A stretch of 64,000 nucleotides of DNA from Paramecium tetraurelia (lineage: Eukaryota > Ciliophora > Oligohymenophorea > Peniculida > Parameciidae), in NCBI RefSeq assembly GCF_000165425.1, contig NW_001799599.1, positions 66,715-130,714 on the forward strand. The letters are read 5' to 3'. Position 1 is the stretch's first letter, and the number at the start of each line of letters is the position of its first letter. The translations under genes were made by a program, and so were the position numbers. Below, in pieces: positions 24,988 to 36,608 of this stretch. The notes under the pieces were generated by a model. It made no database searches. It was given only the letters and a program-made list of their open reading frames with translations, and was not told the DNA's origin.

Positions 24988-26261
24988 TCATTATCCACAA
25001 TTTTCTTAATTCTTATCCGTAACAAATATCTAGAATAGATCTGAGATCTAAAATATAGACATCAATCTTTCCTCGTTATCTAGACACACTAAACTGTCCC
25101 TCGGAGACAATAACAGATTTTCAACAACCTACACACAATGATACTTAATTTACTTGTTTTATTGTTTGATTGAATGTGAATTGTTATTTATTTCTAATGT
25201 AAAATGCCAAATATTTAGAATCTTCTGCTTTAATCAATTGCAACAACTTCTCAGCTGTGGATGCTAACTAATTAATAGGATTGATAACAATTACTATGTC
25301 AAACATCTAATATTTCAAAATAAATATAAAATCTCTTCTGTCAATCAACCCCAAATATTTTTGGTTTTTATCCACAATCGCAATCGTATTCCTTTTGTAA
25401 ACATAAATTAATTTATAGAATAGACTAAAAATACAATTTAAGAGTGATACTCATAAACAGGAATATCTGCTGGCAATGCATACTTTAATTTCATAGCTTC
25501 CTCCTTGAAATAGTCCATCTGTAATTCATGTTATTCGTGATTGGAAGTGCTTGCTCCATTTTAATGTTTCTTTAGAGCAAAATATTAATTAAATCCCTTA
25601 ACAAGAAAACTAAGGATATCCTTCTGTTGAATAATTCCTGCCACCATTTTTGATTCTTTTTCTATGACAATGATTCTGGTAATATTTTCTGTTATAAATT
25701 TTGAGCAGATATCATTCAAATTATCATCTAATTCAGCCTTTACTAAACAATTCTAATGCAAATTCTCCCCAACACTATTAAACCAAGTCTTGATGGAAAT
25801 GGTCTTAAAATCTGATAATAATTGATTGAATTGATCTATCGTTAATCTTCCTTATATGGTTCTTTGGATTGGTGAATATGACTCATCTTCATTCTCCATT
25901 TCAATAATGGCTGCTATATTTTTTGTCGTCCAAACTATCTAAAAATAGATTATATTAAATTACTATTCGGGATGTCATAGAGTACATTGTAATAACATTT
26001 TAAAACAGTCTTAATGAGATCTGCCTATGTAAACACACCATCATAGTTTGCAATCTCCTGATTCCAAAATAATACTTCATCAACATGAGAATCAATAAAT
26101 ATCTTGAAAGTATCAAAAAGAGACAATGTCATATCAACAACAGAAACTTGATTATTTATAGATAAACAATCATAAACGCTACTATCACGCAAGAAGTAAC
26201 TTAAAGTGGAAACATATTCCTCTTTTAACAAATCTTCTTTGCTAGGTGGACTACGTTTCAT
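24988..26261 (-). CDS. AMPK gamma (SNF4-like) CBS-domain subunit
   Basis: 388 residues; introns 25935-25963, 25425-25450, 25268-25294 and 25129-25153. Four CBS-like units are visible: (1) FKIFIDSHVDEVLFW..DGVFTQADLIKTVLKCYY; (2) NCLVKAELDDNLNDICSKFI..TRIIVIEKESKMVAGIIQQKDIL; (3) ADIPVYDLFYKLIYVYKRNT..AIVDKNQKYLGLIDRRDFIFIL; (4) SPRDSLVCLDNEERLMSIFQISDLFQIF. The order and the FTQADLI motif resemble AMP/ATP-binding gamma subunits of AMP-activated kinase. Nucleotide binding cannot be judged here because several usual Arg/Asp contacts differ. Confidence 0.8.
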
Positions 26262-27384
26262 TAAAATAAATATATTATTAAAAGCAATATATATAAAACA
26301 TTTACTGAGTATGAGTTATATTGAACTCAACTGGTTTTGTTTTGCAATTGATTGCAATTATTATTGGTTTTTATAGTTTAAATAGTATAATTACATCTTT
26401 ATCGACGAGTTTATATAAATAACACTTGAAAAATTTTAGAAATCGCCATAAATTTTCTAAATCCACAAGAAGACATAGCCCAATTTTACATATATACAAA
26501 TAGTCTTTATTATAGATGAATCAAAAGAATGGTAAAGAATAAGTGAAAAACATTATTTGTACTTAAAATACTAGTAATCCAAATTCAATAGCTGTATTTT
26601 TTATTAATCAATGTCCTGAATTATGAATTGCTGCTTATGTTATATTTCCTATTATACAATAGTAAATAATGGGTACTTTTACTACCTACAAAATTCACTG
26701 TGGATCTAACTTGTAATCGATAACTTAAACTATGATTTAATTCATATTTAAATATAATACGAAAGATTGATATCTTCCCTTTCATGAGATTAGGAATGTC
26801 TTTGAGTAAGGGATTATTATATATAATTAGTCACATCTTTTTTTTAGTATTAATTAGAAATTCAATTTTTACAAAGAAAATGAATTAACATTATAACATG
26901 ATTTTAAGAGCATTTGAATTGAGAGAATTAAAAGGTTTACATCAACTTGATGTTGCCTAAATTTGAAAAATATAAAAATGAATCAAAAAATTAATCACTA
27001 AATTATAAATTTTTAGGCACTTTTTGCTATTGACATTATTTGATGATTTTCAATAAGCAAATATCAAAATTTAATAGAAAATTTTTCAGCCAATTTTTGA
27101 TAATTTCCAAAAGAAAGAGCATTCATTTTGCGTTGTTGGATGTATATAAAGAGTTAGAACCCTTATCCTATTTTGAAGACCAACATATATTTAAAAATAT
27201 TTATTGAAATATTACTTAATCAAATGAAGATGCAAAAGATAACTTATAATTATTAAAATGACAATAATGACTGATAATTGTTGTTATCGTATAAAATTTA
27301 TTAACTTTTTATATATTAATATAAAAGACCTTTTCAATTATATTTAATCGTTTTAGGTATCAAATTAAAATAAATAACATTAAA
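26262..27384. other. 1.1 kb intergenic with only short or broken frames
   Basis: No supported gene. The minus strand around 26550-26760 has short open pieces (such as VVKVPIIYYCIIGNI) separated by TGA, which could be a decayed gene or chance. The region probably carries the upstream sequences of the divergent AMPK-gamma gene and the first CDPK-like gene. Confidence 0.45.
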
Positions 27385-29022
27385 ATGGGTGTTTGTTAAA
27401 CTAAAGTTAAGTAAAATCCAGCAGGCCCAAAAAAGAAAGGCATTAGACATGGCGAAAGAGTGAAGACCGAGTTTAGTGCAACATAAGAAACAGGTTTCAA
27501 ACATCCAGGGCCTTTGTAAATAAATAGTCTCGATGAAATTAATTCACCTAAATCAGCTGGGTATCTTTTGTCAAAAGGCCAAAAAACCAGGGTAGGGTTA
27601 ATAAAATTAGCGGGATTAATCTCTAATTCTCCATAACTTGGTCAAATTCCGATCATTGAAATGAGTGCATCTAAAAAATATTCATTAATCAAGAAACTTC
27701 AAATGCATGATGTAAATTTGATTGTGATTACATAGATGAAACAAATATTGTCGAATAATAAGACTGGAATAATAGTGGAAATGGAGAATTTTTTAAAAGA
27801 GGATGAAGAAACATAAGAGTACATAACTTGGCTTTCAAAAGTTTAATTGGTATCTATGAATCATTAATAACATAGGAGCATCCTAATCTCAATCGGATAC
27901 TTGAAATTTATCAAGATTAAAACTCTTATTAAGTTATTTATGAATTTTTTGATGGGAAATCATTAACAGATCTTGTATCTGAAGAAAATAAACTTCCCGT
28001 AAAATAAATATCTTCAATTATGGCACAGATAATCTCAATCATTTCTTATTTGCATTCTCTAAATCTAATACACGGACATTTGACTCTTGATTCCTTTTAA
28101 TTTAAGAAAACGAAAAATGAAATTCTAATCAAATTAGTAGATATAAAAAAAGTTATAATTAAAGACCCCGAGCCTTTGGATCTTTTAAAGTTCACACCTC
28201 TAGAATACTTGAGTCAACCTCGTAATTACGCTATAGCCAGAGATGTTTGGGCTATAGGAATAATTTGTTACGCTCTTACATATGGGATTTTCCCGTATTA
28301 GTTCCCTCAACAAATTGATCACTCTTAAGCCTAATTGTTAATAAAGCGTACAACAATTCAATATGATGATACCGATTAGTTATTAATTAACTTTATGAAG
28401 AAAATTTTAGTGCACAACTCAAAAAGTAGAATAACTCTGAGCCAATTAAAAAAAGATGAATTCTTGGTAGAAAATACTGTTTAAAAACTTGTTCCTCAAG
28501 AAATAATATTGATTAATACAAAGATTGCTAAGCCTTGTTGTGTTTTATAAGAGATGATACTTTGTTATTTTTTATAAGAATTCAACTGGGAAGAGTACCT
28601 TTAAATATAAAAATTGTTTTCAGAAGGGGATTAAGATATGGATGGGTATTTAAGTAAGTAGGAGTTATCAAATCTGTACAAGTAGTATCTCAATGAGCCT
28701 AATTCCGACGAGTTGGCTGAAAAAATCATCTTAAACTATGGCATTGACAAGGAGAATGGATTCAATTGTCAGTAATTCCAATCTCTGGCTGCTAGCAGAG
28801 ATTTATTGCTTACCTAGAGCAATATAGAGATATGTTTCTAGATTTTCTCAAATGGTAAAAAGGCGATCAATCTCAGGGGTTTAAGAAGACATTTAAATTC
28901 TGATTCAGAGGAATTGATTGATGAATTCAATCGTATAACTAATGAAGAAAAGACTGTATAAATGAATCTTATTTTAGTTAACTCTGAAATAATTCCAAAA
29001 GCTAGTTCAATTGCTTGTTTGA
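27385..29022 (+). CDS. CDPK-like pseudokinase with EF hands, copy 1
   Basis: 521 residues; introns 27712-27735, 27850-27875 and 28956-28977. MGVCQTK at the start fits N-myristoylation plus palmitoylation at Cys4. The kinase fold is recognisable (EHPNLNRILEIYQD; IISIISYLHSLNLIHG; RDVWAIGIICYALTYGIFPY) but its catalytic residues are gone: HRD reads HGH, DFG reads DIK, and the VAIK lysine position reads IVEM. The C-terminal calmodulin-like part has one canonical loop (DQDMDGYLSKQE) and degenerate others. Likely a membrane-attached calcium-responsive scaffold rather than a kinase. First of three direct tandem copies; intron positions match those of copies 2 and 3. Confidence 0.85.
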
Positions 29023-29195
29023 ATTATTAATTAATATATATATATAAATATCTTATATTATCTTAATTTTGGATTTGACCTAGTCTCAATATAAATACAT
29101 TTGATAAATTAAATATTAATCTGATTTTAAATTCCACATTTGATAATTTAAAATCTTCGTACCTCAATTATTTGGGGGTAATAATTAATTATAAA

Positions 29196-30836
29196 ATGGG
29201 TGTTTGTCAAACGAAAGTCAGAAATTCCAAGAGATAAAACACACAGACTTCTTAAACTCAAATCAGAATCAGGACTGAAGTTTCTGAGATTTCTGAAAGC
29301 TTTCCCAAAAGAAGAATGAATCTTTAAATAGATCCAACAAAAATTAGTGAGAACAACAAGACTTCTCCTCTTTCTGAAGGAATATTATTCACCCGAAGAG
29401 CGAAAAGAAGGATCACTTTGAAGAAACAAGGTTCAAATAACTATACTGCTACAACAAGCAGTTCGAATCATATACTTTTACCTGCATGTGCATTCAAAAA
29501 ATATTCACTGATTAGAAAAAAACAAGGGAATCATGTAAGTATTTCGTGTCTATTGTAGTCTATATCCATAATCTCAAACAATAAGACCGGCAAAATCATG
29601 CAATTAGAGACCTTTCCAAAAGATGATCCAGAGTGTACGAATTACATAGAATGGCTGATGAGAAACAAGATAGTATAATTGATTTATATTTTAGGATCAC
29701 CCTAACATTATCAGAGTATCAGAAATCTTTTAAGATAATAAATATTATTAGGTAGTTTCTGAACACTTTGAGGATAATGATTTATCAGATTTAATAGTTG
29801 ATGGTTCAAAATTATCTAAGCCCTAAGTATCCTAAGTGGTAAATCAAATGTTGCAGGCTATTCATTATTTGCATGAACAATAAATTTATCATGGAGCTAT
29901 TACAATTAATTCATTTTCTTATTAAAAGAAATTAGATGGAATTATTGTTAAATTATCAAATTTGAAGGGGGCTGTGATTAAAGTTGAAGATGATATTGAA
30001 GTACTTAAATACACTTCTCCAGAGTGCATCTATCAACCTTAATAGAATGAAGCACGAGATGTCTGGGCGATTGCATTAATCGGATTGACCTTAAAAAAAG
30101 GGGGTCTCCCTTATTAATTACCTCAGCAATTGACGTAGGAAAAAATAAGGATGTTAGTTAAGAATAACACGTTTAAATTTGAACATAAAAAGGATCAAGC
30201 ATTTAAAGAATTTCTTTCTAGTTCTTTGAATAAGAATCCATTAAAAAGAATTAAAGTAGAATAATTACTAAATTTACCATTCCTTACTAGATATTAATTA
30301 AAACAGAAAAGCGAATAAGAGATCTTGCTTAATAATCTTTTAGAAGCAAAACCAAGTTGTCTTTTATAATAATTGATTCTTGGATTTTTTGTTTAAGAAT
30401 TTAATTGGGAAGAGTACTTATAGATTCAAAAGCTCTTTTTAGAAGGAGACGTAGATATGGATGGATTGATGACTAAGACAGGATTAGTTAAACTATTTAA
30501 TAAATATTTGACTATCGACAAGATTGAAGAGAAAATCGATAATTTATATAAAGAGCTTGAAATAGATGATAAAATAAATTCCAATTTATTTTTAGCTCTT
30601 ACAGCAACGAGGAAAGATGTATTGTCAATATCAAACATTGAGATTTGTTTTGAGATATTTTCACTCAATTCTTCAGAAATAAATTTAAAAGGATTGAAAA
30701 AGTATCTAAATTCAGATATTGATGAGATTAAAGTTGAGCTAACTCGTTTAACAGAAAATCAAAATTCAGTATTTTTTAATTTTTATTCTAGTTAAACTAC
30801 TAGCAATTCTCTAAAATCTTAGAATTGATGATTTGA
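29196..30836 (+). CDS. CDPK-like pseudokinase, copy 2
   Basis: 523 residues; introns 29535-29558, 29673-29694 and 30769-30791. It starts MGVCQTKV like copy 1. Kinase-fold marks are DHPNIIRVSEIF, MLQAIHYLHEQ and ARDVWAIALIGLTLKKG. Catalytic losses: HRD reads HGA (IYHGAITINSF), DFG reads NLK (KLSNLKGAV), and the lysine position reads IMQL. The pre-APE SPE is kept. The EF loop DVDMDGLMTKTG has lost the final acidic residue. The last intron lies just before LNYQQFSKILEL. The variable linker between the myristoylation site and the kinase region differs completely from copy 1, as expected for older duplicates. Confidence 0.85.
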
Positions 30837-31108
30837 TATTTAGTCTTATTATTTCTAAAATATATTAAATATATATCAAATATATATTAAATATATTAAA
30901 TATAATAAAAATTAAATTAATTAATAAAATATACTTTTCTTTATAGAATTATTTATATACTTTTTTATACAAATAAACGTTTTTCTCATTTTATAATAAT
31001 TCACAGTTAAGGCTCTTATTTATATCGACAATTAAGATTTCTCATTAGATTAAGATATACCCCTTTAAAATTTCTTTGTTTTAATAAAAATAGTAATATT
31101 ATTAAAAT

Positions 31109-32774
31109 ATGGGAGTTTGCTAGACGAAAAAAATGTAAAATTAAAAGCTTGTCTCACATAATGGGCATTCAATAGAAGAAAAAATTAAAGCAGATATATT
31201 TGCGACACCAGATGCTACCATAAGACGATCTAACATTTCTCATTAAGAAAAGAAAATCTTTGGCGATTCCAATTATTCAACCAACACGGAAGGAAATATG
31301 GTTTCATCTAGACAAAGAAATCCAATATCAGTCTTAAAAATCTAAAACAATGTATCTGGATTGCTTTCTTGCACTGCTAGCCCTGTTCTTGAAACTATGA
31401 GCGCTTCTAAAAAATATACTCTAATTGGTCAGCATTCCTCAAATTATGTACGTATCAGTCATATGTTTTAGTAAATTTCGATTTTGCAAAGTAATAAGAC
31501 AGGGAAGCTAGTGCAGATGGAAAATTTTTAGAAGTCTAATCCTGATAATGAGAAGTACATCTCATGGCTATAAAAAGTAGCTTTAGTAAATTATTATAAT
31601 AAATGCTCTCTAGGATCATCCCAATATACTCAGGATTGTTGAAATATTTCAGGATAGAATGAATTATTAAGTGGTATCTGAGCATTTTCATGGGAATTAT
31701 TTATCAGATTTAATTATAGGCGAGGCCAAAGTTTCAAAAAGTTTAGTATCTCAAATTTATGAATAAATTATCTCTGTAATGCAATATCTTCACTCTAAAA
31801 ATTTGGTTCATGGAAACCTAACACTTAAATCCTTTGAGTATATGTAAGGTAGCAATGGAGGATTGGTGATAAAATTAGTAAATGTAAAGGGAATAATCAT
31901 AAAGGAAGAAGATAATATGGAAATAATTAAATTATTGCCTCCAGAATGTTTATATCATCAGAATCTCTTTACTAAAGAAAGAGATATTTGGATGGTAGGA
32001 TTACTAGGCTATACTTTAAAGAAAGGTTAGTTACCCTATAACTTATCTCATAATACGACACAATAATTCTTAATAAGCATAATCAAAGATCATAAATTCA
32101 ATTTCTCAAAAAAGAAGGATTTGATCTTTAAGAATTTCTTAGAAGCAACATTGGCAAAGGATCCTGAACATCGAGTAGATTTTGAAACTCTTTTAAAACA
32201 TCAATTTCTAAAAATTCATAGAATTAAGACTACTTCTCAATAAGAAATTCTCTTTGCTAATTTTCTTTTAAATAAACCTTGTTGCACGATTCAATAACTA
32301 TTGTTGGGATATTTTGGATAGGAATTTAATTGGGAAGAATATATTGCAATCCAAAAACTATTTTCAGAGAGTGATACAAATATGGATGGATTATTAAGTA
32401 AGCAAGAACTCATTAAACTCTTTTCTAACTATAAATCAACAGAGGATGTAGAAAATAAAATAGATGAAATATTTTAATAGTTAGAAATTGACCCTTAAGA
32501 AGGAGGAATAGATTCAACATAATTTATGTCCTTGGCTTTAACCAGATCTATTTTGTTAACCTAATAAAATACTGAAACTTGCTTCTAAATCTTCTCATAC
32601 AATAAACAAGAAATATAATTAAAGGGACTTAAAAGACATTTGTAATGTGAAACTGCAGATATCAAATCCGAGTTTTCTTAAATAACAGATGATTTAAATA
32701 CTGTAATATTGATAATCTAATTTTAGCTCAATTGGTAATAGTTTGAATCAATAATGAGATTACTTATAGAATGA
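31109..32774 (+). CDS. CDPK-like pseudokinase, copy 3
   Basis: 529 residues; introns 31448-31471, 31586-31613 and 32703-32726. It starts MGVCQTKK. Kinase-fold marks are DHPNILRIVEIFQD, MQYLHSKNLVHG, LPPECLYHQN and ERDIWMVGLLGYTLKKG. Catalytic losses: HRD reads HGN (VHGNLTLKSF), DFG reads NVK, and the lysine position reads LVQM. EF loop DTNMDGLLSKQE is canonical. Closest in layout to copy 2, including the KK..LPY after the F helix. Confidence 0.85.
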
Positions 32775-34136
32775 ATCTTAAATGTATACAATTTTCATTA
32801 TTTATCTAAATGGTTCTATATTTACTTTATTTTAAAAATATCTATTGTTTCAATACTGTTCAAAGTTGTTATTACTAGATCTAAACTTTGAATTTAATTA
32901 ATATCTTTTAGTGTTTTATTTAATAATTAAAATTTAATGGAAATAAATAGGATCAAAGTTAGAAAAATAATTTTTAGAATTTGAACAAGGAAATAAATTT
33001 AAGTAATAGCAAGAAGAATTATAAAATAAACGAAAGTTAAATTTAATCAATTCTAAAAAAAGCTTATAGGATTTAATTATTTAGAAAAATTCAATCAAGG
33101 TTTGAATTAAATCAGGTTATTTGAATTTAAAGGCGAAACATCATTAAATTCTTAGTTTAAGAACTAGTCATAGAAATTTAAGATAGATCTGTTAATTAAT
33201 TCTTTCTCCAAATAACTATTCCAAGACTTTAGTATATCAAAGAGTGGCTCTAAAGTTCATATATATTAAGAAAAATGCTGAGAAATTTAGAATTCATTTT
33301 AGCAGATTAAACAAGAAAAGGAGAACTAACAAAATTTTTCATGAATGCATTTGAAACATTTTTATGTCGATTATTAGAACTAATTGGCATTGCCTTAAGA
33401 GATATAGTATCAAATAAGATCTATTTATTGGATTAGTTTAATCGGAATTAAAAGAAAATGGGAGAACCGAAGGCTGAGATTATATTTAGAGAAATGAGAA
33501 TGGAGAGTTTGGAATTTCAGTGCATTCTTACTAAAAACATAAATTACTAAGTGAATGATCAATCTATGATACAGAGTAATACCTTTAGGTGCAAAAAATG
33601 AATAATTTGTTAGATTGGATAATAATTATAAGTAAAATTTTGTAAAATTGAAGTAATAGTATAAGGTGCCCTTCTTATATAAACTGCAGTGTGAGTAACC
33701 ACTTCTAGTGTATCTAAATAGCGTCTGATTAAAAGTTAGGTTTTGCACTTCAAAGTAACAAAGCTTAGAAATACATATCGGACATATAGGATTGATTTAA
33801 TTAATGTTCTAAAGGTCAGAATTCTCAAGATTATACAGTGTTTGGAGTAAGTATTTTACATTTAAGTTCTCTTTATAATTTCAAAAGCAAATCAAATGAT
33901 TTCAAAAACTTTGATGTTGAATAATAGGCGGTGTTGCTTAATGCGATTATGCTTACGGATTAGGATATGGGTATTTATATAGCCTTGGGATTAAATAAGA
34001 AATTTAGTTGAGGCTACTGGGTAAAATGAGAATATGTGATAGATTTGTAGGGGATCTAATACGATATTCTGCTTGGGAATGGCCATTTAATATTTATTCA
34101 ATGAGTTTAAAATTAAAAATATTTTTTAAATTTTGT
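32775..34136. other. Unresolved 1.36 kb; fragments of coding-like sequence
   Basis: Several plus-strand stretches look protein-coding (for example EFEQGNKFKQQQEELQNKRK near 33000; MNAFETFLCRLLELIG near 33342; SKGQNSQDYTVFG near 33810; DMGIYIALGLNKKFS near 33970), but TGA codons and frame changes prevented a consistent gene. It is either a gene with several introns that I could not place or a decaying pseudogene. No family was recognised. Confidence 0.4.
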
Positions 34137-34421
34137 ATGTCAGCAAATCAAAACAATAGTTCAAATTTTAAAAGTTAATTGAAAGTCTCATTATCGTAAG
34201 AAAAGGAGGAGGCTTAAGAAACACTTGAAAGTAATTGAAAATGGTTATAGCTAATAGTCATACATGAAATGTCTTAGATTTTAAATTGCGGATTGGATAG
34301 ATAATAATTAGCTGTATTGGTTAGTATGATAGAAAATGGAGTTAATCCTGAAGCTTTGGCTCTGGTGGTAAATGAAATGAAAACTGAATTAAACACCTAT
34401 AAAAAAATTCATAAATAATGA
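34137..34421 (+). CDS. MZT1: MOZART1 (gamma-tubulin complex component)
   Basis: 85 residues with one 27-nt intron (34231-34257). The whole protein is the family domain: KEEAQETLEIIHEMSQIL, NCGLDRQQLAVLVSMIEN, GVNPEALALVVNEMKTE. The GLD and GVNPEALA signatures are nearly invariant in eukaryotes. MZT1 binds the N-terminal helices of GCP proteins and helps to recruit gamma-tubulin complexes to microtubule-organising sites; in a ciliate these would include basal bodies. It is easily missed because unspliced frames are short. Confidence 0.95.
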
Positions 34422-34869
34422 AAATATCAATTTTGCGTTTAAGCCCTTGATGATTTGCATTAATGTTCATTTTAATTGGGTTTTACAAATTAATATAGTT
34501 ATTTTTGAATATATTTTATACCAAATTTTACAAAAATAATAAGTTCATATTATGATCATTAATAATCATTATAAATTAGAAGAGAATACCTTAAAATTTA
34601 TTAATTAATTAGAAATCCTAATTTAAATAAAAAGGATGATAAAACTAGTCTGTATTCTTGCATAAAAGGAGGATTAAAAATAAATAAATTACTTTGCAAT
34701 ATAAATAAATAAAAGACTCATTTCCTTAAACTGTTAGATATATAATTATTAATTAATTTCTTTTTAAAGAATTATTTTTGTTAAAATGAAATCAATATTC
34801 AGTTTTATCAAATGAAATTAACTATTTTTAGTATTTTTTTTCAAACTCAATCTATAATTAATTATATAA
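34422..34869. other. Intergenic, no gene seen
   Basis: Very AT-rich, with runs of ATTAATTAATT. It probably contains the promoter of the next gene; no motif was recognised. Confidence 0.5.
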
Positions 34870-36451
34870 ATGGGGCCTTGCCAATCTTAATCTAAATTGA
34901 AATCAAGTAAAAATTTGCAACAGCCAATTTTAATCAGAAAAACTGATCAAGTGCTCACTAATAACAACCCTTCAATGATTCTTCCAAGTTTTTCTCCTCC
35001 CTAAGAGTTTATTAGCGAACCTTATGACGATACTAAAAAGAATCTGTCTCAGCTAAAGGTTTATAAGTTCTCCTACTCTCGATTTTACAGTGAAATCACT
35101 TAAGGAAACATGAAATGTATGATTATTTGTTTAATTATATAAGTGTCATCAAATTAGAAGTTGGTTCAGCATAATCTAACTGGCAAAATTAGAGTAGCGG
35201 AATAATATGAAAGAAATTAAGAAAATGAAGAATTTATCACTCAATTGAAATGTTACCCCTTGGTAATAATTAAAACATAATTATTATATAGGATAACCCT
35301 AGAATTGTGAATGTACATGAATTGTTTATTGATGATGAATTCTTCTACTTGATAATGGATTATTGCAGTGGAGGCCAACTCTCCAATTACTATGTCGATA
35401 AATCCATAATTCCCTTTACTGAAGCAGAAATTGCATCCATCATCTATTAGGCAGCAGAATCACTAAGATATTTGGAACAAAATGGATTGACTCATGGTTT
35501 CGTTAATTTGAATAGCTTTTCCCGAGTTGATACGTCAAATAATTTTCAAATTAAACTTAGTGATATTAGAGGTCTATTTGTAAAGCCAGCATTAAATGAA
35601 TAAAATGTTTTTAGTCTCCCACCTGAAGCTTGTACTATAAAAGACTAAAATGTATTCAATCATTAAAGAGATGTTTGGTGTTTGGGAGTAATGGCATATT
35701 AGATGATATGTGGATATCCTCCATTCGAAGGAAATACAATTGAATCAGTGAAATCACAAATTAAAAAGATGGCTGCCCAATATAACAATTTTTAATTCGA
35801 TAGAGTATCTAAATTATGTAGACAACTGATTTAAAGAGTTTTGGTGCCTATTAAATAGAGAATTTCAATTTTAGCATTTATGAATGATCATTGGTTTAGA
35901 ATTAGAGCTAAGTAAAACGATCAAAGTATCTTAAATTAACTTTAACAAAATAAGGTAAAAATTTCAGAACTCCAACAGTTGTTTTTGACTTTTATGATTA
36001 AAAACATTTGTTCAGCTGATTAACAACAACTCTATACGGAATTCGTGAATTTGGATGAAAATCAAGATGGTCAATTAACTAAGGAAGAGATTCTAAAAGT
36101 ATATTCTAATAGATTTGCTTCTAAAGCAGAAGCAAAAGCCTTCATTGAGAATATTTTCAAGATAGCTGATGTTGACAAAAGTGGAACAATTGATTTTGGA
36201 GAATTCTTGGTAGCTATAACTGATAAACCTGGGTTATTGACAGAGGAAAATCTGAAGACAACATTCAAAATGGTTGCTTCTAGTAATGGTAAATTGACTA
36301 CACAAAAACTCCGATTTCATTTTAGTGTTGCTTCATCCAAACTAGATAAATTGTTTTAAGACAACTTTTCAAATCCATAAGTACTTTATTGTTTTTATTT
36401 TAGAATGTGGGTTATTCAGAGTTTGAATTGTTGATGAAATAGTTATTGTGA
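34870..36451 (+). CDS. CDPK-like pseudokinase with two good EF hands, copy 4
   Basis: 500 residues; introns 35117-35143, 35263-35291 and 36381-36403. It starts MGPCQSQ (myristoylation Gly2, Cys4). The kinase fold is better kept than in copies 1-3: VNVHELFIDDEFFYLIMDYC, GGQLSNYYVDKS, SLPPEACT, QRDVWCLGVMAYQMICGYPP. The catalytic loop is LTHGFVNLNSF (HRD to HGF), DFG is DIR, and the lysine region is IRVAEQ. Two canonical EF loops follow: DENQDGQLTKEE and DVDKSGTIDFGE. The intron before DNPRIVN sits at the same place as in the other copies. It lies directly upstream of the VHS-appendage gene, as its relative at 47535-49179 does on the other strand. Confidence 0.9.
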
Positions 36452-36608
36452 ATATATAATTGTTCGAGTTTTTATTATTAAACAAATTTTTATTTATTCT
36501 TGAGCTAGATAGATACGCTATTCAATAAGAATTACTATTTATGTTGGATTATTAAGAAAAATATTAATTAATTAATAAAATTTAAACATCATTTAGACAG
36601 TTAATCTC

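Noticed and set aside
26550-26760. Possible small gene on the minus strand
   Set aside because: Two TGA codons interrupt the best frame and no intron pair of normal size removes both while leaving a recognisable protein.
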